Origin: an uncultured Synechococcus sp.
GTDB lineage: Bacteria; Cyanobacteriota; Cyanobacteriia; PCC-6307; Cyanobiaceae
NCBI GenBank assembly: GCA_913057985.1
Contig: CAJXPL010000016.1
Location: 1 to 64,000 of the forward strand
Length of the DNA: 64,000 nt
Direction of reading: 5' to 3'
Position 1 is the stretch's first letter, and the number at the start of each line of letters is the position of its first letter. Shown one piece after another: positions 11,991-20,592 of the stretch. The notes beneath the pieces were generated by a model. It was not told where the DNA came from. It was given only the letters and a program-made list of their open reading frames with translations, and did not search any database. A program made the position numbers and the translations under genes.

Positions 11991-13004
11991 CTATTTCTCA
12001 ATAGCAAACTCATAGAGTTTTTGGCTGAGCTGGGATAGAAGTTGGTTGGTTTCAGCAGCAGAGAATTCCGATGAAAAGGTGATTGTTTCCTCAACAAATT
12101 GTTTGCCGAGTTTTTGTTTCATTTCTCGTTTGATCTGTTTAAAGTCGTCTTTGATTCCATCAAACTCCTGTTTTGTAAGCAAAAATTTAGCCTGCTCTGA
12201 CTGGCCTGAGATCGTTGTGAGTAGGTTTTTCAGTTTTCTTTGATCGGCGTGCGTGTGTTGCTGATTGAGGAAGTTTTGGAGCCGTGTGCTGACATTGCTT
12301 TTCGATTCGTTGGCATTGATCAACTTGTATTGATCTGAATCCTGGAGGCGAAGCACCTCTTGAAGAAGGAATAGAACAGGCCCCCCAGGATAGTTCGTTG
12401 CCTTTTTAAAAGGTATGTAATTTATCTTTTTCCCGAAAACTCGGTTCAGGACCCTGATCGACTTTGTCGATTTGGGGATTTTGACAAATTCATGGGATGC
12501 ACTGCTTTGAGCAGGGATCAAACGAATCCATGGGTGGTATTTACCATTCTTGATTGTTTGTTGTAGTGCAGAGGTGATGTACGCGTAGGGTGAACGTACT
12601 AAGGCAAAGGGTTCAATCAGGAAGCCATGCTGCTCCAGTTTTGATTTCAGTCTTGACAAGGATTTTTCAGACATGGTCGAAATTCCTTCTCCACTGATTA
12701 AGATATTCTGATCTTGTTCCAACAACTGTTTTAGGCTATGGCAGTGGTTATGTAAGGAATTTGAATGTTTATCGGTAGTTGGTTTAAAGCGATTATGACT
12801 ATTCCAAAAAAGCTGGGCGTTTTCATCAAAAATATCGCGAATTTGGCCGGAATGATTGCTAGAAAATTTCTTTTTTTTGCCTTCAAATTTTGGAAGAAAA
12901 ATTCCTCCTTGCTCAAGAAGTTTACGGTTGTGTTGCAGGGTCAGTTGAAATGAAGTTGTAGCTGTTTTGTGAAAGCCAAGGTGTAAATAACAAGTTTTTA
13001 CCAT
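11991..13004 (-). CDS. sulfotransferase-like protein A
   Basis: A 337-residue P-loop protein of the PAPS-dependent sulfotransferase type. YLHLGFHKTATTSFQ at residues 6-20 resembles the 5'-phosphosulfate-binding loop (family KTGTTWL). ILISGEGIS at 101-109 is a strand motif shared with its neighbours, and ALVRSPYAYITS, with Arg137 and Ser145, matches the 3'-phosphate-binding pair. These enzymes move sulfate from PAPS to hydroxyls, usually of sugars; the acceptor is unknown. There is no signal peptide, so it is probably cytosolic. The sequence is AT-rich with Lys/Asn/Ile-rich coding, unlike the flanking genes, which suggests transfer. It is nearest to gene B, just upstream on the same strand. 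Confidence 0.78.
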   Translation of the reverse strand: MVKTCYLHLGFHKTATTSFQLTLQHNRKLLEQGGIFLPKFEGKKKKFSSNHSGQIRDIFDENAQLFWNSHNRFKPTTDKHSNSLHNHCHSLKQLLEQDQNILISGEGISTMSEKSLSRLKSKLEQHGFLIEPFALVRSPYAYITSALQQTIKNGKYHPWIRLIPAQSSASHEFVKIPKSTKSIRVLNRVFGKKINYIPFKKATNYPGGPVLFLLQEVLRLQDSDQYKLINANESKSNVSTRLQNFLNQQHTHADQRKLKNLLTTISGQSEQAKFLLTKQEFDGIKDDFKQIKREMKQKLGKQFVEETITFSSEFSAAETNQLLSQLSQKLYEFAIEK

Positions 13005-13040
13005 AAGGGTAGTCGATTAAATGCTGAGAGGATGCTGATT

Positions 13041-14114
13041 TTATATAATCCCGTCTTGCTTGGATCTTTCTTTTCTGACCTGACTTGATCTGTCATTGGG
13101 TTGTGATGCAAGAAAAACGGCAGAGCGAGCGAGAGATTCAACGACATTGCTGATGTCTGTAACAGGATCAGAGAATTTAATTGCTTCCTTTGAAAACTCA
13201 GGTCCGAGGAGATTAGTTGTATCTTTATTGATTTGTTTATAGTGTTGCTTGACGAGTCCGAACTCTTTCTCTGTTAACAAAAATCGACCACTATCGAGTG
13301 TTTCAAGACCCTGTCGTACGAGCTTTAATGACGCTTTAGTACACTTTCTTCGATTGGATTCGAGCTTCAACTGTTTGTTGAAGAGGTTCATGGCACGCGC
13401 TTGAAGGTTGTTTAAAGATAAATTGCTCCGAAAGTCAGAGTCTTGACGTAATGACGACCATGGTAAGGGAAGACCAAGTTCTTCAAAGCAGAAAGCCACA
13501 GGGCCTTGAGGATGTTCAATGGCTTTTGAAAATGGTTGGAAGTTAATAGAGGCACCAAAAACATCTTTTAATGTCTTAATTTGGTTTGTACGATCTGGAA
13601 TTCTTTGGATACCTGATCCCTTGACTCTGTAGGGCTTGGTGAGGCCGATCAGTGGATGATAGCGTCCTGATTTAAGGGTTTCCTGAATAGCGGAACAGGC
13701 AAAGGAATATGGTGTACGCACTAAAGCTAAAACTTTTACGTTGTAGCCATAAACCTTAAGATCTTTGAGGAAATTTAGATAGTACTCTTTTGGCCAACAA
13801 GATAAAGCTTCGCCACTCAGAAAAAGATCATTGTCCTGCTTTAATGATTTAAGGTATCTGTTCTGATTGAAGCTTCGAAGTTCTCTCCTCTCCTTTGCAT
13901 TGGGCTTGCTTTTGAAAGGCTTTACTTGTCCTCGTTTGTAGATTTGTGTTAAAGGACCTGAATGATTCCAGAGATTGCCTTTATCTTCTGGATATATAAA
14001 TTTGGGGTAATAGATCCCTGCTGCCTCCAGAATATCCCTGTTTTTCCCGCAGATTTGCTGCAGAGTTGTTGTTGCAGTTTTATGAAAGCCGATATGGAAA
14101 TAGCATGTTTTCAT
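13041..14114 (-). CDS. sulfotransferase-like protein B
   Basis: A 357-residue paralogue of proteins A and C. YFHIGFHKTATTTLQQ (5-20) is the P-loop, NHSGPLTQIYKR (50-61) aligns with NHSGQIRDIFD of A, and LFLSGEALS (97-105) and LALVRTPYSFACS (Arg133, Ser141) complete the PAPS-binding signature. The segment after Ser141 (AIQETLKSGRYHPLIGL) is closely like that of A. It is 36 bases upstream of A on the same strand, so the two are probably co-transcribed from the 257-base divergent gap before gene C. The final 25 residues are polar and poorly conserved. AT-rich codon use continues through this gene. The sulfate acceptor cannot be deduced. Confidence 0.78.
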   Translation of the reverse strand: MKTCYFHIGFHKTATTTLQQICGKNRDILEAAGIYYPKFIYPEDKGNLWNHSGPLTQIYKRGQVKPFKSKPNAKERRELRSFNQNRYLKSLKQDNDLFLSGEALSCWPKEYYLNFLKDLKVYGYNVKVLALVRTPYSFACSAIQETLKSGRYHPLIGLTKPYRVKGSGIQRIPDRTNQIKTLKDVFGASINFQPFSKAIEHPQGPVAFCFEELGLPLPWSSLRQDSDFRSNLSLNNLQARAMNLFNKQLKLESNRRKCTKASLKLVRQGLETLDSGRFLLTEKEFGLVKQHYKQINKDTTNLLGPEFSKEAIKFSDPVTDISNVVESLARSAVFLASQPNDRSSQVRKERSKQDGII

Positions 14115-14371
14115 GTTTTTTTAGAAGGAAGCTTCCAGGATTGATTGCTAGCGAGATGCGGCTTCTAATCTTACCAAATTCCGCTCTTGCGATCCGTATA
14201 CATTATCCGTGATTGACAATCGCCGCTCTGCTTCTCTGAGCCAGAATGGATTTATCTCTTGATTTCTTATTTGTTTTTCGGAAGTTGATGGTTGTTAGGT
14301 GGTCGATTGATATCGATGAACGGATTTAGTCTGAACCGATGTAATATGGACATGCTGACGCCTCTTCATGC

Positions 14372-15391
14372 GTGAAAAAGTGCTTTCTACATTTGGGTTT
14401 GCATAAGACAGCGTCTTCATCGTTTCAGCAGACGTGTGCCTCGAATCGAAAGTTATTGGCAAAAGAAGGGCTACACTACCCATTATTTTCTTGCGTCTAT
14501 TCTCGACCCAAGCGCTTAAAGATTAATAATCATTCTGTTCCATTACGGTCAATTTATGATCGTAATCCTAGAAATTATCACATCAACAAGCGTTGGAATA
14601 TTCAGCAGATTGATGAGGCAATTCACGATTATGAAGTTCAGTTCGCATCGGTGCTTGCTAGCGACTCTTCCATCATTCTCAGTGGCGAAGGTTTATCTTT
14701 ACTCAGTACTACAGCACTATCGCAACTGGTTGAACGCATTCAAGCTATGAATTTTGCTATTCATCCCATTGCATTGGTGCGATCGCCTCTGGATTACGCT
14801 CATTCAATTGCTCAGCAACTAATTCGCGGAGGTCAACATCTTGAGCTTGTTGGCTGTGGTTCATTGCTATCGCCGCAGTCCATGAAGCGATTGACTATTC
14901 CTGATGGCCAACGTGAAATTTTGAATCTCCTATCTGTATTTGGAGATCAACTTACTTTAGTACCATTTCGTCGTGCATGTTCCCACCCACAAGGCCCGGT
15001 TGGTTTTCTTCTTTCCGAGTTTTGTGGTTTTTCGAAACTCGATCTCATTAAGTTTCAAAGTAGTCAGGAATCAAAGAGTAATGGATGGGTTCGAGTGCAA
15101 AATCTAATCAACAAACGTTGGCCAATTTTTGATCAAAAGAAGCAGCTGAATCCTGATCATTTTCGCTTGCGTCATGAGCTTGATTACACAGGAAAATTTA
15201 GGTTGACAAGCAAAGAGATTGAATTGCTAAGTAGTCAAATAGAGAAATCAAATCACTCTATGATTAATTTGCTTTCTGATGAATTTGTAATTGCTGATAA
15301 TTTTGTCTCGGAGGAGCTTTCGGCTTCGGATCTTGCCAAAGTTGTTGCTGATTTGTGCAAAATAAGTTTACCTAGCCATGATGTCTTTTGA
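14372..15391 (+). CDS. sulfotransferase-like protein C
   Basis: A 339-residue paralogue of A and B on the opposite strand. FLHLGLHKTASSSFQQ (5-20) is the P-loop, NNHSVPLRSIYDR (52-64) corresponds to NHSG of A and B, and IILSGEGLS (101-109) and IALVRSPLDYAHS (Arg137, Ser145) are conserved. It starts with GTG at 14372; an ATG four bases earlier is in another frame, and no in-frame ATG lies upstream near the P-loop. It diverges from B across 257 AT-rich bases (14115-14371) that show no gene and presumably hold both promoters. Its last 20 bases overlap the end of gene D tail to tail. Confidence 0.76.
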   Translation: MKKCFLHLGLHKTASSSFQQTCASNRKLLAKEGLHYPLFSCVYSRPKRLKINNHSVPLRSIYDRNPRNYHINKRWNIQQIDEAIHDYEVQFASVLASDSSIILSGEGLSLLSTTALSQLVERIQAMNFAIHPIALVRSPLDYAHSIAQQLIRGGQHLELVGCGSLLSPQSMKRLTIPDGQREILNLLSVFGDQLTLVPFRRACSHPQGPVGFLLSEFCGFSKLDLIKFQSSQESKSNGWVRVQNLINKRWPIFDQKKQLNPDHFRLRHELDYTGKFRLTSKEIELLSSQIEKSNHSMINLLSDEFVIADNFVSEELSASDLAKVVADLCKISLPSHDVF

Positions 15392-16550
15392 GTTGAGCTT
15401 GTTGAAGTAGTTCCGCGAGTTGCTGGCCTTGTGGTCGATTGGCTTTTGCTATTTCTAAAAGTTCAACCTTGACATTGGGGGGGATTGCATTTGACTGACT
15501 TGTTTTAATTAATGTGTCGACAGTTTGGTTACTTAGTCTTTTGGCAGGATCGTCTCGTAGTGCTTCCAGAAGAGTTTGGCTGATCAAATTGCAGGAGAGT
15601 TTTTCTTCTTGTCTGATTTTCTGTTGTGTTTTTGGGTCTTTATTTGATGTTTTGCTGCGATCAAGCGTATTTAGGCATGTCAGAGCCTCGTTAGTGCCTA
15701 GGTATTCATTGATTGTTTGGATATAAATATCGTTTGTTTTATATAGTTTCTCGAAGGCTTTTGCAGACATTCGGCACTGTTGTGTTTCTGTATGTGGCAA
15801 CTCTTTAGCCAGTGCATCTGAAATTCGTGTGCTAATCCATGGATATTGATCGTAATAAAGAGCATTGATCATCATTAGCATCTGAAGTTCTTTGAGGCTT
15901 AAGCTGCGGTTGATAACTAGACCACTCATTTCTTTCTCTGGATAGAGCTCTCCGCAATTCATGATTTCGAAGATTTTTTTTCCAATAGTTTTTTTGTGTC
16001 GAGAGTAATTGATTAGCGAAAAAGAAATCTTTTTGTGGGAGAGTTGGGTTAAAACTTCTGCTGCCTTCTTGTGGTGAGATGAGACGAATTGTCTTCGTTT
16101 GAGAAACTGTTCAAACGGCTTGCTTTCTCCGTGTCTCTTGACGCGCTGCTGGTATTCAGAAGACAGCATTTCCTCCAGCTCACGGACAGCAAGAATCGCA
16201 TGCAGTTCTATGGACTGATCCCACTTTTCCTGCTCCTCAATCATTTCCGGCAAATGCCAGAACAGTGATTCGGAGCTCAAGACGATGTTGCAAGTTGAGG
16301 CATTGGACGATGCCAGCTTCATGCATTGTTCGGTAAGACTGGTATTAGGGTTGTGCGCCCAATTTCCTGAGGTGATTTCAAAGCGCGCTGCTTTTTGTTG
16401 TAAAGCTGAATTAATTGGATAATTTATATCGCTTTTTATGAGTTTATCTGCGGCAATTGCTAGTGCTGATTGAACTGCGGAAGTTCCTGTTTTTCCATGT
16501 CCAATATGAAGAAAAATTTTTGTTTTTGCCAACGTCTTAACTTCGTTCAA
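15372..16550 (-). CDS. sulfotransferase-like protein D (divergent member)
   Basis: A 392-residue protein with IFLHIGHGKTGTSAVQ at 12-27, a good PAPS-type P-loop and in fact nearer the KTGTT consensus than its neighbours. IVLSSESLF (89-97) and ILAVRELEEMLSSEYQQ (Arg123, Ser130/131) match the shared strand and 3'-phosphate motifs. Beyond these it has little likeness to A, B and C. The C-terminal 90 residues (LEALRDDPAKRLSNQ onward) are a helical, Gln/Leu-rich extension absent from the others. It converges on C with a 20-base overlap and diverges from E across about 120 bases. Like A-C it is AT-rich. Confidence 0.72.
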   Translation of the reverse strand: MNEVKTLAKTKIFLHIGHGKTGTSAVQSALAIAADKLIKSDINYPINSALQQKAARFEITSGNWAHNPNTSLTEQCMKLASSNASTCNIVLSSESLFWHLPEMIEEQEKWDQSIELHAILAVRELEEMLSSEYQQRVKRHGESKPFEQFLKRRQFVSSHHKKAAEVLTQLSHKKISFSLINYSRHKKTIGKKIFEIMNCGELYPEKEMSGLVINRSLSLKELQMLMMINALYYDQYPWISTRISDALAKELPHTETQQCRMSAKAFEKLYKTNDIYIQTINEYLGTNEALTCLNTLDRSKTSNKDPKTQQKIRQEEKLSCNLISQTLLEALRDDPAKRLSNQTVDTLIKTSQSNAIPPNVKVELLEIAKANRPQGQQLAELLQQAQLKRHHG

Positions 16551-16673
16551 CCTACTTTAGCACTTCTTTTTTTGGGCTCCGCTCTTCTATCTCGTCAATG
16601 GTTTTTCTCTGTGTTGCATCGTTGAGCCCGGTTGTCATAGTCTTATGCCATCTTTGAGGCGTTGAGGTTCTGG

Positions 16674-17792
16674 ATGTCACGGACTTTGGTCATCCATGTG
16701 GGCGCTCAAAAGTGCGCCTCTTCGTCTCTTCAGGCTTCTTTGAGGCTTGCGCATCAAGCTCTCAAAGGCCATTTTGGGTTTTGTTTTTTGAACCCAGCGC
16801 AATTGCGTTCTGCTGATCTTGCCCTCGCTGAGCGGCAGCCCATTGCTGATGCTTTTGCCTATATCGATCAAGTTCTCGCGCGTCAGACAGCCGACCAGGT
16901 TGTTATCAGCCACGAAATGCTTGGCAATCGCCCAGTTTTGGTCGGCGCTATTGCTGAGCGTGCAATTGCGACATTCTCATTTGACCGCGTTGTGATTTCT
17001 GGCTATACGAGATTGCAATCTAGTTATAATATATCTGCATTTTCACAGTGGTTTTTCCGTGATCGAAAGAGGCTGACTTCGGATATCAATGTTTTTCAAG
17101 AACTTGGTTTGCCATGGCGTAAATTTACGGCTCAAGAGCGGCATTTGTTTGCCCTATCCTATTCTGGGCGGGATAGGAATTGGTTTTCCAATTACAAGCG
17201 CTTTTGCTCTGAAGTGTCCCATCTTTCGGGCCGCGTCGAGGTTGTTAGCTGTCACATACCTACGCGTCATTTGCCCTATTCGCTTTTACGTCATTTTCTT
17301 GAATCCACTGGATTGAATTTTGAGCATGAAGATCTTGGGTCGATGGATGTTAGGAAAAATCAATCTTTCGACCCAATCGTTATTCAGGGTATTTCCAACT
17401 TTTCTAGTGAACTTCCTCTCCGTAGGCAGTCATTTTTCCCTGGGCCTCATGAGGGGAATCGCTGGTTGTTTCGTGTGTGCGACCGGGTTGTTGATCGTGA
17501 GGACTTAACCCGCGAATTCGAGGACTTATTCTCCCCTTCGTTTCAGCAGAATTTGGTCAACCATATTGATAGTAGAACGGCTAAAAGTAATATTGAATAT
17601 TGTCAGTTGATGTCAGTCGATCCGCGCTACTTTGAGCCAGAACCTGGTGCGCTTGAGCGTGCATCCGATGAGCTCGTGGATTTTGCTTCTCAGGTGGCTT
17701 TAAAGCGAAAAATGAAGTTAATTATGGCTTATAATCGAGCAATTGAAGATGAGTGTTTTAGGGCTGCTCGCTTGGAGATTGTCAGCACTTAG
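16674..17792 (+). CDS. sulfotransferase-like protein E (most divergent member)
   Basis: A 372-residue protein at the right edge of the island. LVIHVGAQKCASSSLQ (5-20) keeps the glycine and lysine of the P-loop but has Cys-Ala instead of Thr-Gly/Ala. VVISHEMLG (76-84) matches the strand motif of A-D, and RVVISGYTRLQSSYN (105-119) takes the place of the Arg/Ser segment. It is probably a distant sulfotransferase; activity is less certain than for A-C. The ATG at 16674 was chosen over an in-frame TTG at 16662 that adds four residues. Base composition is less AT-rich than A-D, as though it had a different history or longer residence. It ends 35 bases before the convergent secG. Confidence 0.66.
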   Translation: MSRTLVIHVGAQKCASSSLQASLRLAHQALKGHFGFCFLNPAQLRSADLALAERQPIADAFAYIDQVLARQTADQVVISHEMLGNRPVLVGAIAERAIATFSFDRVVISGYTRLQSSYNISAFSQWFFRDRKRLTSDINVFQELGLPWRKFTAQERHLFALSYSGRDRNWFSNYKRFCSEVSHLSGRVEVVSCHIPTRHLPYSLLRHFLESTGLNFEHEDLGSMDVRKNQSFDPIVIQGISNFSSELPLRRQSFFPGPHEGNRWLFRVCDRVVDREDLTREFEDLFSPSFQQNLVNHIDSRTAKSNIEYCQLMSVDPRYFEPEPGALERASDELVDFASQVALKRKMKLIMAYNRAIEDECFRAARLEIVST

Positions 17793-17827
17793 TTCTTTTG
17801 GGGCATGGTGTTAATAAGCTTTAACGG

Positions 17828-18061
17828 TTAAGGATTTAACCAGCCAGCGCTCAGGATCACAGCCAGAGATAAAAACAATGCAAGGCATGTCCATGTCAGC
17901 CGGTTCAACGTTGCTTCTGCACTGCTGGCGCTGCTGAACATGGAGCTGCCGCTTGCCGCCAGGCCACCCATCCCATCACCTTTGGGGCTATGCAGCAGAA
18001 CCAAGACGATCAACAGAAGGCCGGTGCCGATCCAGCTCCAGGACAAAATTGAGGTGAGCAT
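17828..18061 (-). CDS. secG: preprotein translocase subunit SecG
   Basis: A small subunit of the SecYEG channel, 77 residues with two membrane helices (about 7-24 and 52-73). The family-typical loop LLHSPKGDGMGGLAASG lies between them. The ATG at 18061-18059 shares a base with the TGA of gpmI (TGATG), so secG is probably translated from the gpmI message; a TTG one codon earlier is possible. It is the first ordinary high-GC gene after the sulfotransferase block. Confidence 0.93.
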   Translation of the reverse strand: MLTSILSWSWIGTGLLLIVLVLLHSPKGDGMGGLAASGSSMFSSASSAEATLNRLTWTCLALFLSLAVILSAGWLNP

Positions 18062-19698
18062 CAAACGGAAAGAGGAAGGCGGGCGGTCTTGGGGGTGGGG
18101 TCCATATTGGACATGGGTGCAATCAGGCTTTGGCCAGTCATGGCCGCCGGTTGTGGAAGCTCAAGAATTTGCAGCAACGTCGGAGCGATATCGGCCAGAC
18201 CCCCGTTATCGCGCAATGTGATGGCGTTGCCATGGCCAGGCAGTTTGCGCCGTTCTCCTTCGACCAGGATCGCAGGAACAGGATTGGTGGTGTGGGCTGT
18301 CCAGGCTTGGCCATCTGGGCTTTGCATCAATTCGGCATTGCCGTGATCAGCCGTGATCAGCATGGTTCCGCCCTGGCGTCCCACCGCATCCAACAACCGG
18401 CCAATGCAGGCATCCACGGTTTGGATGGCTTCCTTGGCGGCCTCCATCACACCGGTGTGCCCCACCATGTCGGGGTTGGCGTAGTTGATCACAATCAGCG
18501 AATAGTCCGCCTTTTCAATGGCTGAAATGCAGCTGTCGGTGAGTTGCTCGGCCGACATCGCCGGTGAGAGGTCGTAGGTGGCGACCCTCGGCGAGGGAAC
18601 TAGGTGACGGTCTTCTCCCGCCAGTGGCTGTTCGATGCCACCGTTCATGAAGTACGTGACGTGGGGGTACTTCTCTGTTTCGGCGGTGCGGTACTGCTTC
18701 AGCCCGGCGTCTGCCACCACCTGCCCCAACAGTTGGTCGAGCGGCTCGGGGGGGAAAGCCACTTGAACGGGGAGGTCTTGTTCCACCTGGGTGAACGTGA
18801 CCACATCCAATTCCGGCGTGTGGCTGCGCTCGAACCCCTCGAAATCGGGGAGGCAAAGCGCTTGCACGATCTGGCGGGCGCGATCCGGTCGGAAGTTGAA
18901 CACCAGAACGCTGTCGCCGTCCTTGATGACGCTGTTCTGAAGCCGCACCGGTTCGAGGAATTCATCGGTGATGTTCTCGGCATAACTGTCCGCTAACACC
19001 TGCTCTGCCGTCCGGCTGTCGACGGCGATGTTGGGATCGGTGTAGAGGTTGTAAGCCTTTTCGATTCGCTCCCAGCGCTGGTCACGGTCCATGGCCCAGT
19101 AGCGGCCACAGAGGCTGGCAATGTGACCGACGCCGCCTCGGCTCAGGGCCGCTTCCACCTGGCTGATGTATCCCCGTGCGCTCTGGGTCGGTGTGTCGCG
19201 ACCATCGGTGATGGCATGCACGGCGACATCAGAGATGCCGCTGTCGGCTGCCCACTGGATCAGTCCACAGAGATGGTCCACGTGGCTGTGGACGCCCCCA
19301 TCGGAGCAGAGGCCGAGCAGGTGCAAGGTGCCGCCTCGCCCTTGGGTGCGCTCTGCCAATTCCTTGAGTGCCTGCGTGTCGCCCAGTTGGTTGCTGCGCA
19401 CCGTGTCGCTGATTCGCACCAACTCCTGGCGAATGATGCGGCCGGCTCCGATGGTGAGGTGGCCCACCTCAGAGTTACCCATCTGTTGATCGGGGAGGCC
19501 CACATGGGAGCCACTGGCCTCAATCAAGGTGTGTGGATAGGCATGCCACAGGGCATCCATCACAGGAGTGCCGCCTTGCTGAATCGCGTTGTGCTCGCTT
19601 GCGTTCCTGTAACCCCAGCCATCAAGAATGGCGAGAACGACCGGTGCCACTGTCCCGGAGCGTCCTGAACCGTTGGTAGTGCTTTTCCCCACGTTCAC
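18061..19698 (-). CDS. gpmI: 2,3-bisphosphoglycerate-independent phosphoglycerate mutase
   Basis: Interconverts 3- and 2-phosphoglycerate in glycolysis and in carbon flow out of the Calvin cycle. It needs Mn2+ and belongs to the alkaline-phosphatase fold. [15 protein letters not shown] holds the first metal Asp, [11 protein letters not shown] the phospho-serine nucleophile, and ITADHGNAE the C-terminal metal site. At 545 residues it is full length. The start is uncertain: GTG at 19698 is taken, but GTG at 19692 and later GTG codons up to the conserved APVV would also serve, as the first 15 residues are not conserved. It is coupled to secG downstream. Confidence 0.94.
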   Translation of the reverse strand: MNVGKSTTNGSGRSGTVAPVVLAILDGWGYRNASEHNAIQQGGTPVMDALWHAYPHTLIEASGSHVGLPDQQMGNSEVGHLTIGAGRIIRQELVRISDTVRSNQLGDTQALKELAERTQGRGGTLHLLGLCSDGGVHSHVDHLCGLIQWAADSGISDVAVHAITDGRDTPTQSARGYISQVEAALSRGGVGHIASLCGRYWAMDRDQRWERIEKAYNLYTDPNIAVDSRTAEQVLADSYAENITDEFLEPVRLQNSVIKDGDSVLVFNFRPDRARQIVQALCLPDFEGFERSHTPELDVVTFTQVEQDLPVQVAFPPEPLDQLLGQVVADAGLKQYRTAETEKYPHVTYFMNGGIEQPLAGEDRHLVPSPRVATYDLSPAMSAEQLTDSCISAIEKADYSLIVINYANPDMVGHTGVMEAAKEAIQTVDACIGRLLDAVGRQGGTMLITADHGNAELMQSPDGQAWTAHTTNPVPAILVEGERRKLPGHGNAITLRDNGGLADIAPTLLQILELPQPAAMTGQSLIAPMSNMDPTPKTARLPLSV

Positions 19699-19805
19699 CC
19701 GCGACCGACGGTTCTTAAGGACTCTTGCAGAATCAACTTAACGCCACGCCAGCCCTCAAGCTTCAGTTTCAGCCAATTCCCACACCCTGCAGCGCTCAAT
19801 CCTCT

Positions 19806-20351
19806 ATGGCCGACCCTGAACGGATCGAAATTCTCTCGGAGCGTGAGCTTGGTCTAACGCTGTCGCGTTTGGCATCGCAGGTGTTGGAGAGCGCCGAAGA
19901 CAGCCGTCGGTTGATGCTGTTGGGGATCCCCACCCGCGGCGTTCAGTTGTCCAGAGTTTTGGCGCGGGAATTGGAGCGCTTGACAGGTCATGCCATCTCC
20001 CAGGGGGCCATTGATCCCACGTTCCATCGCGATGATCTGGAGCGCATCGGCACCCGTCTGCCCCAGCTCACGACTCTCCCCACCAGTATTGAGGACCGCC
20101 AGGTGGTTCTGGTGGACGATGTGATCTTCACGGGGCGGACGGTGCGTGCCGCCCTGGAGGCCATGCAGAGCTGGGGGCGGCCGCAGCGGGTGATGTTGCT
20201 GGCCATGGTGGATCGAGGCCATCGGGAGCTTCCGATTCAGCCTGATTTTTGTGGTCGCGTTGTGCCGACCCGACGCAGCGAAACCATCGAGCTCCGCCTC
20301 AGGGATGTTGATGGTGAGGAGGGGGTGTTCCTCAGCCGACTCAGCCGGTAG
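19806..20351 (+). CDS. pyrR: PyrR pyrimidine regulatory protein / uracil phosphoribosyltransferase
   Basis: A 181-residue phosphoribosyltransferase-fold protein. VVLVDDVIFTGRTV is the PRPP-binding motif, and LLGIPTRGVQLSR and the basic PTRRSETIELRLRD tail are typical of PyrR. In Bacillus, PyrR binds pyr mRNA to control attenuation and also makes UMP from uracil. No pyrimidine gene is next to it here, so it may act mainly as the enzyme or regulate elsewhere. The ATG at 19806 gives MADPERIEIL. Its last 11 bases overlap the end of the convergent ftrV. Confidence 0.9.
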   Translation: MADPERIEILSERELGLTLSRLASQVLESAEDSRRLMLLGIPTRGVQLSRVLARELERLTGHAISQGAIDPTFHRDDLERIGTRLPQLTTLPTSIEDRQVVLVDDVIFTGRTVRAALEAMQSWGRPQRVMLLAMVDRGHRELPIQPDFCGRVVPTRRSETIELRLRDVDGEEGVFLSRLSR

Positions 20352-20562
20352 GTTTGAGTTCGTCGGCGCGGAAATGGGCTTTGTAGCGGCCGAAGGCAAC
20401 GATTACAGGAAGCGTTGGGCTGATCACCCGACCCTTCCAATCATTGAGAACGTTCGCCACCTCTCCGGTCTGCCCTTTCATGTCAAAGGCTTTGCCCCGG
20501 TGTTCGGGATGGTTGAACACAACGACGGATGCCTCCACCGTCACCCTGTCGCCCGCCTGCAT
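20341..20562 (-). CDS. ftrV: ferredoxin-thioredoxin reductase variable chain
   Basis: The variable (alpha) subunit of ferredoxin-thioredoxin reductase, which passes electrons from photosystem I through ferredoxin to thioredoxins. At 73 residues it has normal cyanobacterial length. MQAGDRVTVEASVVVFNHPEH is the SH3-like beta-barrel start (broken at the typical VVVFNHPEH), and FDMKGQTGEVANVL and FGRYKAHFRADELK are family-typical. The catalytic chain, with its Fe-S cluster, is encoded elsewhere. It converges on pyrR with an 11-base overlap. Confidence 0.9.
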   Translation of the reverse strand: MQAGDRVTVEASVVVFNHPEHRGKAFDMKGQTGEVANVLNDWKGRVISPTLPVIVAFGRYKAHFRADELKPTG

Positions 20563-20592
20563 TGCACCTTAGTCGTCCACGGGCTCATCTTG

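Noticed and set aside
11984-17827. Prophage or transposon carrying the sulfotransferase genes
   Set aside because: I found no integrase, transposase, terminal repeats, tRNA or attachment-site duplication around the block.
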